Made by a program: the position numbers and the translations under genes. DNA of 64,000 nt from positions 6,386,001 through 6,450,000 of the forward strand of contig NZ_JAZHRT010000001.1 of the NCBI RefSeq assembly GCF_036924535.1, in the 5' to 3' direction. Under the pieces are notes generated by a model that saw only the letters and a list, made by a program, of their open reading frames with translations, was not told the DNA's origin and searched no databases. This DNA is from Bradyrhizobium sp. AZCC 2262. GTDB lineage: Bacteria > Pseudomonadota > Alphaproteobacteria > Rhizobiales > Xanthobacteraceae. How positions within the stretch are numbered: the first letter of the stretch is position 1; each line of letters starts with the position of its first letter. This document shows positions 17,207 to 26,018 of the stretch, one piece after another.

Positions 17207-18441
17207 GCATGATCCAGCAAGTGAAGGTCCGACAACAGGTGCATGGCGAGATCGCCGCCAAGCGCGGCGTTGCCGTGGCCACCGTCACCGCCGATTCCGG
17301 CCGTCTGGACCGTGCTCTGATCGAACCAGACATTGTTGCTCTGATGAGCCTCGGCTGTTGAATTGTAGCCGGCGACCGCAATGTTGATCGGGGCGTAGAT
17401 CGCCACGTCGATGTCGACCATGCTTCCCGAGAAATGGCCGTTGCCGCCGTTGCCGGCGCTGTTGTGGCCGGTCGCGATGACGTCAGAGCCGATCAAGTCG
17501 AAGATGGAAGAGAAAATGTCGGAACTTCCGCCAACCGCGTGATTGCCGTTCCCGCCATCCCCCCCGACGCCGGCCATCTGAACCGCGGATTGATCGAACA
17601 CCACATTGTTTGTCTGTTCGGCGTTGGCAGTGGAATTGTATCCCGCCACCGCGATGTTGATCGGATAGTAGAATGCAAAGGTCGCGTGAATGATGCCCCC
17701 ATAGGCGTAGCCGTCTCCGCCGTTGCCGGCGTGGTTATCCCCGCTCGTGATCGCATCGGAGCCAGTCCCGCCCTGGTCGGATGCGAGGCCTGACCCGCCG
17801 ATGGTTTGTTGAGACCCGTGGCTCGTTCCGGCGACAGACACATTTCCGCCAATCGCGGCATTGCCGTTCCCGCCATCACCCCCGACGCCGGCCATCTGAA
17901 CCGCGGATTGATCGAACACCACATTGTTCGTCTGATCGGCGTGGGCACTGGAATTGTATCCCGCCACCGCAATGTTGATCGGGGCATAGACCGCGACAGG
18001 AGCATGCACCATTGCTCCGAAGAAGGTGCCATCGCCACCATTGCCGGCGCTGTTGTCACCGGTCGCGATCGCGCCAGGGCCGAAAGACCCGAACGCGCCG
18101 ACGTTTCCGCCCAATGCGGCATTCCCATTGCCGCCATCACCGCCCACGCCCGCGATCTGCGTCGCGGACTGATCAAAATACGCAATGTTCGTCTGATCGG
18201 CGTCGGCTGTCGCATGGGAGCCGGCATGCGCCACGTTGAGCGGCTCGAAAGCAGCGTAGCTCCTCGCGATCAGGCTCCCGGCAAAATAGCCGTTGCCGCC
18301 ATTGCCGGCGCTGTTATCTCCCGTGTGGATCGGAAAATTTGGCCACGAATCCGCGGAAAGCCACCACGAGCCTGGTGCATCGTACCCGAGCGGATACTTG
18401 ATGCCGAGGTGACCGCCGTCCGATACACTCCGAACACCCAT
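17203..18441 (-). CDS. Large tandem-repeat Gly/Asn-rich candidate type I secretion substrate
   Basis: The 412-residue protein has no signal peptide and is built from four copies of a ~73-residue unit at about residues 40-113, 127-199, 233-305 and 324-396. Each unit runs TGDNSAGNGGDG, an aromatic/aliphatic strand ending PINIAVAGYNS, a DQTNNVVFDQSAVQMAG block, and GVGGDGGNGNAALGG; copies 2-4 are nearly identical in the middle. The linkers between units differ in length and sequence. The regular alternation suggests a beta-solenoid or adhesive surface protein; this is inference. The RTX nonapeptide (GGxGxDxUx) is not clearly present. It is the first gene of the secretion block and very close in motif to the following paralog. 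Confidence 0.8.
   Translation of the reverse strand: MGVRSVSDGGHLGIKYPLGYDAPGSWWLSADSWPNFPIHTGDNSAGNGGNGYFAGSLIARSYAAFEPLNVAHAGSHATADADQTNIAYFDQSATQIAGVGGDGGNGNAALGGNVGAFGSFGPGAIATGDNSAGNGGDGTFFGAMVHAPVAVYAPINIAVAGYNSSAHADQTNNVVFDQSAVQMAGVGGDGGNGNAAIGGNVSVAGTSHGSQQTIGGSGLASDQGGTGSDAITSGDNHAGNGGDGYAYGGIIHATFAFYYPINIAVAGYNSTANAEQTNNVVFDQSAVQMAGVGGDGGNGNHAVGGSSDIFSSIFDLIGSDVIATGHNSAGNGGNGHFSGSMVDIDVAIYAPINIAVAGYNSTAEAHQSNNVWFDQSTVQTAGIGGDGGHGNAALGGDLAMHLLSDLHLLDHA
17254..18324 (-). repeat. Four in-frame tandem coding repeats
   Basis: The DNA repeats as well as the protein: for example GATTGATCGAACACCAC, followed by CCCGCCACCGCGATGTTGAT-like stretches, recurs at each unit on the plus strand. High nucleotide identity between units 2 and 3 suggests recent duplication or gene conversion. 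Confidence 0.75.
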
Positions 18442-18711
18442 GGCTGCTGCCCTATCGAAATCGCTTCGCGCCGACTGGACGGACGCTCCCGAACTCGAGA
18501 AAGAATGTCACCGCGGCAAGCCAAAAGCCGAGTCGTCAATTCGGATCGCAAACGTTCGGGCGGTAGACATGATATCGGCTACGCCCGTTCGGGTGGGGTA
18601 GTGGTGCCTTGCCGTGAATCACTGACACGGTTTCGCGTCCACCATTGTTCTGCAACCCGTCTCGATATCCTATCGGTCGGTTTGTATGAAGCCATTGCCG
18701 GATAGCCAAAG

Positions 18712-18942
18712 ATGACCGCTCAGAAGCTCATGATGATCATCACGACTGCGATCGGCGGCGCCGTCGGACTGCTCGCACCGATCGGCTTCGTCAAATGGCT
18801 GTTGCGAACCGACCCGGAAGAGGCCGGCATCCTCACACTGCTCTTCTTTCCGGTGTGGTGCTTGCTGGTGGTGCTCGGCCTGTTGATCGGGCGCAGGGCA
18901 GGACTACTCGTGACCGGCAGCAAGCGGGTCGCGCAGCGATGA
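18712..18942 (+). CDS. Small membrane protein, two predicted helices
   Basis: The 76-residue product has two hydrophobic segments (about residues 7-28 and 38-60, the second LTLLFFPVWCLLVVLGLLIG) and a basic C-terminus. No family is recognised and the ribosome-binding site is weak (GGATAGCC), so this may or may not be expressed. It stands divergent from the large repeat-protein gene, 270 bp away, and the intervening sequence shows no clear feature. Confidence 0.45.
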   Translation: MTAQKLMMIITTAIGGAVGLLAPIGFVKWLLRTDPEEAGILTLLFFPVWCLLVVLGLLIGRRAGLLVTGSKRVAQR

Positions 18943-18975
18943 TAAAAATAACGATCGCCAGGATCTCGGCATGCG

Positions 18976-19116
18976 CTAGATCGCAAACACCCAGATCGCG
19001 AGGATGGTGCCCAGTGTTGCCAGGCCGCTGATAGTCCATCCGGTTGCGTAAAGGATTTGGTCGTCACCGGAGCCGCTCATCTCGTCGGCTTCCGTGGTCA
19101 CAGAGCGCCACTGCAT
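18976..19116 (-). CDS. Short single-pass membrane peptide (46 aa)
   Basis: Below the usual ORF cut-off, but preceded by a good GAGGAG eight bases before the ATG. The product begins MQWRSVTTEADEMSGSGDDQ and ends in one transmembrane helix (ISGLATLGTILAIWVFAI, residues 29-46) that runs to the stop. The N-terminus is acidic, and the helix at the C-terminal end suggests a tail-anchored topology. No family is recognised. It converges on the preceding small membrane-protein gene. Confidence 0.5.
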   Translation of the reverse strand: MQWRSVTTEADEMSGSGDDQILYATGWTISGLATLGTILAIWVFAI

Positions 19117-19242
19117 GGCACTGCTCCTCAAAGCCTGCCCGCAGCCATAACGCCGGCCGAAGTGGCCGGTTCCATCTCAAGATCTGGAAAGAGCTTTAGT
19201 TCTGAGGTCGTTGGCCAGGCTATCGCCGCCAGGGCGATAAAA

Positions 19243-19428
19243 TCACGAATAAGCCAGCATCCGACGCTTGGGTTCAGCGGGCGGAGCGACTTCCTGATCA
19301 CGAACGATAATGGTGACTTCCCAACCTTCGCTTGCCCAAACCCGCGCCTTGGCAACCGCCAGCAGCGAACTGCTTCTGTCCATCCTGACAGTCTCGTTGC
19401 CGCGTTCCGCCACGATCCTGTACGCCAT
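19243..19428 (-). CDS. Small conserved-looking hypothetical protein (61 aa)
   Basis: The product begins MAYRIVAERGNETVRMDRSS and continues LLAVAKARVWASEGWEVTII, resembling small basic rhizobial hypothetical proteins in which a Ser/Arg-rich strand precedes an alpha helix. AGGGGG lies seven bases before the chosen ATG; six residues of extra frame upstream are not favoured. Function unknown. It is the last gene of the accessory block before the M20 peptidase. Confidence 0.55.
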   Translation of the reverse strand: MAYRIVAERGNETVRMDRSSSLLAVAKARVWASEGWEVTIIVRDQEVAPPAEPKRRMLAYS

Positions 19429-19561
19429 GCCACACCCCCTACACACGTAGAACTACTGGGGAACCATGTTCCGTTACTGCTTTGTCGGCAATGGGCCGAC
19501 AATTTGTCCAATCGGGGGCATGGTTAACGGCGCAAAGGCGGCTTTGAAGGCCGTTTTGGCC

Positions 19562-20887
19562 CTATTTGGCGGCTTTCCGCACCGTAAGTGCCGGTTTGGT
19601 CACGCCATCGAGCCCGGTCAGGATCAGGGCGGTCAACAGCGCGTTCTGCGGGCCGTACCAGGCGTTGACCGGCTTGTACCATTCGTTGCGCGAGTGCCAG
19701 TTGCCGCCCTCCCCGCCGCCGCCGCCGATGGTGACGGCCGGGATGCCGAGCGACATCGCGATGTTGGAATCGGTCGAGGAGCCGGCAAAGGTCGGCCGCG
19801 GCCCGCGGGTGACGGCCGAGACCGCGCGCTGGGTCGCCAGCACGATCGGCGAATCCATCGCAACGATGCCCGCCGGCCGGTCGCCGATCAGTTTTGCCTC
19901 CACCGTCATCTTGTCCGATTTCCAGCGCGCGTTTTCATCCGCCACGGCTTCCCTGACGAGTTCGAGCAGCCGCGCCTCGAGCTTGAGCAGTTCGTCAGTC
20001 GAGTTCGAGCGCATGTCGACGGCCATCCGCGCTTCGGCCGCGATGGCGTTGACCGAGGTGCCCCCGGTCACGGTGCCGACGGTAAAGGTGGTCTTGGGAT
20101 CGGACGGCGGCTGCAGTTCCGCGATTTTCGCAATCGCCCTTCCCATGGCATGGATCGCGCTCGGCAATCCGAATTCCTGGAACGAGTGCCCGCCGGGGCC
20201 CTTGAAGGTGAACTCGTAGCGATGGCTGCCGGTCGCCTGGTTGACCACGCGCGTAATCCCGAGCCCGTCGATCGAGATGAAACCGTCGATATCGGTGTGA
20301 TCGCGGAACAGCGCCTTCACGCCGCGCAGATTGCCGAGCTCTTCCTCGCCGACCGTGCCGACGAACATGATATCGCCGACGGTCGCGATCTGGTTTTCGT
20401 TCATCGCCTTGATCAGCGACAGCATCGCCGCAAGCCCGCGCGAATCGTCGCCGATGCCGGGAGCAACGATGGCGCCGTCCTTTTCCTTCACGGTGACGTC
20501 GGTGCCTTCGGGAAACACCGTGTCGAGATGCGCCGACACCACGAGCCTGGGCCGGCCGCCGCCACTGCCCTTGCGTAGCGCGATCACGTTGCCTTCGGCG
20601 TCGATCGACGCGTCCTTGAAGCCGAGTTCCTGCATCCGCTTCTGATAATATTCGGCGCGAACCTTCTCCTTGAACGGCGGCGCCGGGATTTCGGTGATGC
20701 GCTTCTGTTCGGCAAAGGCCCGCTCGTCGTCGGCCTTGATGTCGTCGAGTGCCTTGACGATTTTGGGATGGGCGAGGATGGCCTCCAGATCGGGCGCGGA
20801 AGCCGCTTGCGCCCACGCCTCTCGCACCAGCGCGTGCTGCGCGACGGCGACAAGGGCGATGGCCAGGATCGATCGCGTGAACGTCAT
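19562..20887 (-). CDS. Exported M20/M28-type zinc peptidase
   Basis: This 441-residue enzyme begins with a signal peptide (about residues 1-27, ending AWAQA) and is expected in the periplasm. Metal-ligand and catalytic motifs of the M20 family are visible: [13 protein letters not shown], the Asp in [12 protein letters not shown], the Glu pair in VGEEELG, the distal Asp in [13 protein letters not shown] and the last His in [12 protein letters not shown] bacterial dimerisation domain lies between. It resembles tripeptide aminopeptidases; the substrate is unknown. GGAGG precedes the ATG by six bases. Confidence 0.88.
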   Translation of the reverse strand: MTFTRSILAIALVAVAQHALVREAWAQAASAPDLEAILAHPKIVKALDDIKADDERAFAEQKRITEIPAPPFKEKVRAEYYQKRMQELGFKDASIDAEGNVIALRKGSGGGRPRLVVSAHLDTVFPEGTDVTVKEKDGAIVAPGIGDDSRGLAAMLSLIKAMNENQIATVGDIMFVGTVGEEELGNLRGVKALFRDHTDIDGFISIDGLGITRVVNQATGSHRYEFTFKGPGGHSFQEFGLPSAIHAMGRAIAKIAELQPPSDPKTTFTVGTVTGGTSVNAIAAEARMAVDMRSNSTDELLKLEARLLELVREAVADENARWKSDKMTVEAKLIGDRPAGIVAMDSPIVLATQRAVSAVTRGPRPTFAGSSTDSNIAMSLGIPAVTIGGGGGEGGNWHSRNEWYKPVNAWYGPQNALLTALILTGLDGVTKPALTVRKAAK

Positions 20888-20910
20888 CAAAAACCTCCGT
20901 ATCGCAGGCT

Positions 20911-21426
20911 TCATCCCGCGCTTAAGCCCGCATCCTTCAGTCGCGCAGCGAACCAGACCGACAGGGCCTGGTCGAAAGCGCCGCTGGTATAGACTTCGGT
21001 CGTCGTGACCTGCGTCTTGCCGAGCGTCAGCAGCACGCCGATCCAGTAGGCGAACCACAGATGCGGATCGGTCAGCGCCCGCAGCTTGTGCTGGTCATGT
21101 TCGAGCGGCTGATGATTGGCCGATTTCCGCACCTCGACCGCGAGCAGGTTGTTGGGAATGGCGCGCTGGTGCACCACGATGTCGGGGTAGATGGATTTGG
21201 CGAGGTGATCGTCGGTCGAGACGATGGTTCCGTGCGGCAACCGCAGCGTGCGGTCGCCCAGCCGGTCGTATTCGCAATCGATCTCCCAGCCCGGGAACTG
21301 CTTTTCGAAATGCACCGCCAGCCGGTGCGTCAGCGCGCGCTCGCCGGCCTCCTTTTCGAGCAGAAAGGCTTCGTGCGCGTAGAACTCGTGCAGCGCGGTG
21401 ATGACCTTGTTCAGTTCGGTCTGCAT
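20911..21426 (-). CDS. Hypothetical protein with PD-(D/E)XK-like motif
   Basis: The 171-residue soluble product shows IYPDIVVHQRAIP followed by NLLAVEVRKS, the spacing and strand pattern of a PD-(D/E)XK nuclease core (Asp, then Glu-x-Lys/Arg, here E-V-R-K). A helix before it carries a possible Glu. This is a weak structural guess, not a family match; no methylase or other restriction gene is nearby. I start at MQTELNKV. It lies between the M20 peptidase and a TPP-enzyme gene on the same strand. Confidence 0.6.
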   Translation of the reverse strand: MQTELNKVITALHEFYAHEAFLLEKEAGERALTHRLAVHFEKQFPGWEIDCEYDRLGDRTLRLPHGTIVSTDDHLAKSIYPDIVVHQRAIPNNLLAVEVRKSANHQPLEHDQHKLRALTDPHLWFAYWIGVLLTLGKTQVTTTEVYTSGAFDQALSVWFAARLKDAGLSAG

Positions 21427-21461
21427 GACGCCTCCCACGAAGGCGAGCGGTCAGCGTCGCC

Positions 21462-23009
21462 TTACATCTGCACTTCGATCAGCCGCGGTCCCGGCTCGGC
21501 AACGGCTTCCGCCAGCGCCTTGACGAAATCGTCGACATTGGCGACCGCGCGGCCCGGCACGCCCATGCCCTTGGCGAGCGCGACGAAGTCGAGGTCCGGG
21601 CGGTCGAGCTTGAGCATGTCCAGCGCGCGCTGCCCCGGCTCACCGGCGCCGACGCCGTCGAACTCACCGCGAAGAATCTGGTAGATCTTATTCGCAAATA
21701 CAATCGTGACGACGTTGAGGCCCTCGCGCGCCTGTGTCCACAGCGATTGCAGCGTGTACATCGCGCTGCCGTCGCCGACCATGCAGATGACTTTACGATC
21801 GGGGCACGCCACCGCAGCGCCGGTCGCGACCGGGGTCGAGAAGCCGATCGAGCCGCCCATGTTCTGCAGCCAGTCGTGCGGGGCGGCGGCGGCCGTCGGC
21901 GGAAAGAAACTGCGGCCGGTGGTGACGGATTCATCGACCACGATGGCGTTTTCCGGGATCGCCATCGCAATCGCCTGGGCGATCGAGGCATGGGTCAGCG
22001 CGCCGGTCGGCTTTGCCAGTTCGACCAGCTTCTGCGGCTGGCGGTCGGACGGCTGCGCGTGAAGTGCGCCGGCCAGCGCTTCGAGCGCTGCGACGGAATT
22101 TTCGGCGCCCGAGGTCATGCGGTGCACCTCGCAGCCTTGCGGCTTCAGCATGCTCGGCTTGTTCGGATAGGCGAAGAAGGCCACGGGATCGTTGGCCTCG
22201 ACCAGCACGATATTCTTGAAGTCTTTGAGGATCGGCAGCGCCAGCTCGATCACGTAAGGGATGCGGTCGATCGCGAAGCGGCTCTTGCCGCGCGCCATCC
22301 GCGGATTGTAGGTCTGGCCCATCACCTTGCATCCGGTCTTGCCCGCGATCTGGGCGGCCAGCGCCAGTCCGTGCTCGGTGAGCGCGCTGCCGGTCATCAG
22401 CAGCAGCGTCGACGCGCCGCCGTTGCGCAGCACCTTGGCGGCATGGTCGACGGCCTGCGCGGAATAATTGGCGCGCTGGCTTTCCGCCGGAACCTGGGCG
22501 ATGCCGTCGGCCTCGTTCCAGGCGGTATCGGCGGGCAGGATCAGGGTTGCGATCTGCGCCGGCGCGCTCTTGGCTGCGGCGATCGCGGCGGCGCCGTCGG
22601 CGGCAACGGATTTGGAATCCGGCGAGGTCCGCACCCAGGATGACATCGGCCGCGCCAGCCCCTCGATATCGGAGGTCAGCGGCGCGTTATAGCCGATGTG
22701 ATAGGTGGCGTGCTGGCCGACGATGTTGACGATGCCGGAATTGGCCTTCTTGGCGTTGTGCAGATTGGCCAGGCCATTGGCGAGGCCGGGGCCGAGATGG
22801 AGGAGCGTCGAAGCGGGCGTGCCCTTCATGCGGTAATAGCCGTCGGCGGCCCCCGTCACCACGCCCTCGAACAGGCCGAGCACGCAGCGCATCCCCTCGA
22901 CCCGGTCCAGTGCGGCGACGAAATGCATCTCCGAGGTGCCGGGATTGGTGAAGCAGACATCCACGCCGCCTGCGACCAATGTCCGCACCAGACTTTCCGC
23001 ACCGTTCAT
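21462..23009 (-). CDS. Thiamine-diphosphate-dependent enzyme, acetolactate-synthase-like large subunit
   Basis: The 515-residue protein has all three domains of the TPP family. The N-terminal Pyr domain has NPGTSEMHF and the cofactor-activating Glu in LFEGVVTGAADGY, a central domain follows, and the C-terminal PP domain carries the TPP/Mg motif VGDGSAMYTLQSLW with a downstream Asn. It groups with acetolactate synthase / benzoylformate-decarboxylase-type proteins rather than true biosynthetic IlvB: there is no small subunit (ilvH) nearby and no obvious FAD requirement. Substrate unknown, presumably a 2-oxo acid. The stop lies 36 bp before the next hypothetical gene. Confidence 0.82.
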   Translation of the reverse strand: MNGAESLVRTLVAGGVDVCFTNPGTSEMHFVAALDRVEGMRCVLGLFEGVVTGAADGYYRMKGTPASTLLHLGPGLANGLANLHNAKKANSGIVNIVGQHATYHIGYNAPLTSDIEGLARPMSSWVRTSPDSKSVAADGAAAIAAAKSAPAQIATLILPADTAWNEADGIAQVPAESQRANYSAQAVDHAAKVLRNGGASTLLLMTGSALTEHGLALAAQIAGKTGCKVMGQTYNPRMARGKSRFAIDRIPYVIELALPILKDFKNIVLVEANDPVAFFAYPNKPSMLKPQGCEVHRMTSGAENSVAALEALAGALHAQPSDRQPQKLVELAKPTGALTHASIAQAIAMAIPENAIVVDESVTTGRSFFPPTAAAAPHDWLQNMGGSIGFSTPVATGAAVACPDRKVICMVGDGSAMYTLQSLWTQAREGLNVVTIVFANKIYQILRGEFDGVGAGEPGQRALDMLKLDRPDLDFVALAKGMGVPGRAVANVDDFVKALAEAVAEPGPRLIEVQM

Positions 23010-23234
23010 GGTCTCGTTCCCCTTCGATCGTTCTTATGAGCCGCTGACGATCAATCATTGTTCACACGTTTCGTCAAAGGTTTAGCGGAACAATGCAGCC
23101 ATCGCCTAAGGCATGTTGCCTTTTTTAACCGCGGCGTTCGAAAATGGCTGGGGTCACGGGGTCGTTGCTTGCACGATCGCCGCAATTATGGCCTGTCTCG
23201 ATCAGCATATTCAGATTTTTTCACGAGGAAGAAA

Positions 23235-23834
23235 ATGACCCGGGCTTTTGCTTTTCTGTTTGCGGCGGTCGTGGTGTTGGCGGGAGCCGGCCACGCGCAG
23301 GCCCAAGGCTTTCCAAACTTCTTCGAAGACTCGCGGGACATCATGGGCGGCGGGCCCGGTTTCTTCCGCCCCGGCATGCCCAGCGGATCGAGCTCGATCC
23401 CGCGCACCACCGTGAGCTTTTCCGGCGGTTACGCGCCCGGCACGATCTACATCAGCACCGCTGAACGCCGGCTCTATCTCGTTCTCGGCAATGGCCAGGC
23501 GATACGGTACGGCATCGGCGTCGGCCGCGACGGCTTCCGCTGGGGTGGAACCCACCGCATTTCCGCGAAGAAGGAATGGCCGAGCTGGACGCCGCCGACC
23601 CAGATGCTGCGGCGGCGGCCGGACCTGCCGCGTCACATGTCGGGCGGCATCGACAATCCGCTCGGCGCGCGGGCGATGTATCTGGGATCGACGCTCTACC
23701 GCATCCACGGCTCCAACGAGCCCGAGACGATCGGACAGGCGGTTTCCTCCGGATGCTTCCGCATGACCAATGAGGACGTGACCGATCTCTATAGCCGTGT
23801 GTCCGTCGGCACCACGGTTGTGGTCAAGAACTAG
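23235..23834 (+). CDS. L,D-transpeptidase (YkuD family), exported
   Basis: Periplasmic peptidoglycan-modifying enzyme of 199 residues that would make 3-3 crosslinks or anchor proteins to peptidoglycan. It has a signal peptide ending QAQA, the strand TIYISTAERRLYLVLGNGQA typical of the YkuD start, and the catalytic segment with His in YRIHGSNEPETIG and Cys in SSGCFRM (S-x-G-C-x-R). GAGGAAG lies four bases before the chosen ATG; a longer frame upstream lacks support. Divergent from the TPP enzyme. Confidence 0.9.
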   Translation: MTRAFAFLFAAVVVLAGAGHAQAQGFPNFFEDSRDIMGGGPGFFRPGMPSGSSSIPRTTVSFSGGYAPGTIYISTAERRLYLVLGNGQAIRYGIGVGRDGFRWGGTHRISAKKEWPSWTPPTQMLRRRPDLPRHMSGGIDNPLGARAMYLGSTLYRIHGSNEPETIGQAVSSGCFRMTNEDVTDLYSRVSVGTTVVVKN

Positions 23835-23933
23835 GCTGCCGTTGTCTGGAACCCGGTGCGGCGATGCGCGCAAGCGCGTGATCGAGACTTTCAACCCTTG
23901 CACGCACGCGGCGATTGCTGCAGCGTCGTCTGA

Positions 23934-24743
23934 ATGCGCACGCCCCGCCGATCCCTGAATCTATCGACGCTCGCGGCGGCCCTTGGTGCCGTCGCGCTCG
24001 GCGATATCCTGGTGCCGTGCACGGCTTTCGCCGACATTCCCGCCATCGCGCAGCGCCAGCGCGCCGAGAAAAAGACCTTCACCGACAGCGAGATCGTCGA
24101 CGGCTTTCTGAAGACCGCGTTCGGCGCCGAATATCATCTCGCCGGCCGCGTCGACCGCATCCGCAAATATGACGGGCCGGTGCGGGTGTTTGCCGACGGC
24201 ACCCGGACCGACCGCAAGGCGCAGCTGGCGAAGATCGTGGCCGACATCGCCGCGCGCGTTCAGCACCTCGACATCGCCATGGCCGGAACCATCGAAGACG
24301 CCAACGTGCAGGTCAAGCTGGTGCGCGACCGCGATCTCCAGCGCACCATCACGACCTTCTACGGCAGCGAACGGGCGCGCGAGATTCGCTCTTCGCTCGA
24401 CCCGCAATGCCTGTCGGGCTTTCGCAAGAACGAGAAGTTCGAAATCGAGCATTCCGACGTGATCCTCACCGTCGACAATGGCGACTTCGTCTTCTTCGAC
24501 TGCGCCTATGAGGAATTGCTGCAATCGCTGGGACCGATCAACGATACCTCGAGCGTGCCCTGGACCATGTTCAACGACAATGTGTCGATGGGTTATTTCG
24601 ACGTCTACGACCAGTATCTCCTGAACCTGCTCTATGATCCCCGGATCAAGGCCGGCATGACCGTGCAGGAGGTCAGGGAGGTGCTGCCGGATGTGCTGGC
24701 CGACGTGCGCGCCTGGGTGCGCAAGGTCAACAACCTGCCGTAA
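23934..24743 (+). CDS. DUF2927 domain exported protein
   Basis: The 269-residue protein has an N-terminal signal (about residues 8-32, ending TAFAD) and the DUF2927 region: TDSEIVDGFLKTAFGAEYH, ADGTRTDRKAQL, FFDCAYEELLQSLGPINDT and YDQYLLNLLYDPRIKAGMT. These are family landmarks I recognise; the function of the family is unknown. The Cys in DCAYEE and in PQCLSG could pair. It follows the L,D-transpeptidase on the same strand about 100 bp away, so an envelope role is plausible by context only. Confidence 0.8.
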   Translation: MRTPRRSLNLSTLAAALGAVALGDILVPCTAFADIPAIAQRQRAEKKTFTDSEIVDGFLKTAFGAEYHLAGRVDRIRKYDGPVRVFADGTRTDRKAQLAKIVADIAARVQHLDIAMAGTIEDANVQVKLVRDRDLQRTITTFYGSERAREIRSSLDPQCLSGFRKNEKFEIEHSDVILTVDNGDFVFFDCAYEELLQSLGPINDTSSVPWTMFNDNVSMGYFDVYDQYLLNLLYDPRIKAGMTVQEVREVLPDVLADVRAWVRKVNNLP

Positions 24744-25009
24744 GTGGCGGCCGCCGCGACGGCTGCTACGCGGCTTTGGGCCAGCCGCCAAAAGCGGGGA
24801 AGTTCCCTGCAAGGACTCGCCCGGCCAAGTCCTGGCCAGTCTTGGCTACGTTCGGCGAGCATCCCTCGCGCGATGGTTGAAAGCCCGGCGCTTCGCGCAG
24901 TCCACCTATTTTCCAATGACAACGCAAAGTTTTATTTGCGAAAGATTGTGACTTCCAAGAGCAAATCCTGTCTAATGGGACTCATGGGCGCTTTCTATAA
25001 GTTTTCCAA

Positions 25010-26008
25010 ATGAACGACCTGCCACGTATCCAGGCCTTGCGCTGCTTCATCACCGTGGCCCGCGAAGGCACGGTGTCGCGCGCGGCCAGCTTGCTGCATC
25101 TGACCCAGCCCGCAGTAAGCCTGCAACTGAAGGGGCTGGAAGAGAGCACCGGCTTGCAGCTCTTCAACCGGACGCCGGGCGGCTTCACCCTGACCGAAGC
25201 GGGCGCCGCCTTGCTGCCGCTGGCGCACCGGACGGTATCGGCCTCGGCGGATTTCAGGACAGCGGCGGATTCCTTGCGCGAATCGCTGCGGGCAACGCTG
25301 CGCGTCGGCACCATCCTGGATCCCGAGTCGATCCGGCTGGGACCGTTCGTGCGTAGCCTCGCCACCTCCTCGAAGAAGACCGAGGTCTTCCTCCGCTACG
25401 GCATGAGCGACGACGTGCTGTCGCAGATCGGCAGGGGTGAGCTCGACGTCGGATATTATATCGATGCCACGCCCCTCGAATGCCTTGAGTCGGGGATGCT
25501 GCCCGATCGCACCATCGACGATGGCAAGTTCCGCCTCACGGCACTGACGCGCTACGACTACCGCGTGATCGCCCCTCGAAAATGGAGCGACAAGGTGATC
25601 GGAAAGGACTGGGCCGACCTCGCCGACCTGCCCTGGATCGCGACGCCGCACGACTCGGCGCATCGGCGGCTGATCGACGACGTCTTCCGGCCGATGGGGG
25701 CATTACCGAAGCGCGTCGCCTTTGCCGAACAGGAAGACGCCATGATCGAATTCGTCGAAGCCGGCAACGGCCTCAGCCTCGCCCGCGACAGCGTGCTCGA
25801 CCGCATCACGCGCAACCGGAATTTCGTGATTGCCGACAAGGTTGCGCTGACCTGCGACCTCAGTTTCGCCTGCCTGACGTCGCGGCGTCACGAGCCGATC
25901 ATCTCTCAGGCCTTCGCGGCCATACAGGCGGTCTGGGAGTTGAACCCGGGCGGCGCAGCGCCTGCGCCGATCGAAGCGGCACGATCGCGGAAAAGCGCCC
26001 GGAGATAG
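25010..26008 (+). CDS. LysR family transcriptional regulator
   Basis: The 332-residue protein has an N-terminal winged HTH (IQALRCFITVAREGTVSRAA, LHLTQPAVSLQLKGLEE, LFNRTPGGFTLTEAG) and a LysR substrate-binding domain. It is not near an obvious divergent target, since the region upstream (about 265 bp) is empty. It converges on the M48 peptidase, with 10 bp between stop codons. A basic Ser/Arg-rich tail closes the protein. Confidence 0.88.
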   Translation: MNDLPRIQALRCFITVAREGTVSRAASLLHLTQPAVSLQLKGLEESTGLQLFNRTPGGFTLTEAGAALLPLAHRTVSASADFRTAADSLRESLRATLRVGTILDPESIRLGPFVRSLATSSKKTEVFLRYGMSDDVLSQIGRGELDVGYYIDATPLECLESGMLPDRTIDDGKFRLTALTRYDYRVIAPRKWSDKVIGKDWADLADLPWIATPHDSAHRRLIDDVFRPMGALPKRVAFAEQEDAMIEFVEAGNGLSLARDSVLDRITRNRNFVIADKVALTCDLSFACLTSRRHEPIISQAFAAIQAVWELNPGGAAPAPIEAARSRKSARR

Positions 26009-26018
26009 CCTGATCGGC

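Noticed and set aside
17254..18324. Tandem repeats as a possible CRISPR array
   Set aside because: Unit length is over 200 bases, the reading frame is continuous, and the protein repeats with conserved motifs.
17203..18441. RTX toxin or mycobacterial PE_PGRS-like assignment for the large repeat protein
   Set aside because: Motifs lack the GGxGxDxUx nonapeptide and the PE domain; only general Gly/Asn richness is shared.
21462..23009. Assigning the TPP enzyme as biosynthetic acetolactate synthase IlvB
   Set aside because: No ilvH neighbour and a short protein; the sequence fits the broader decarboxylase-like group better.
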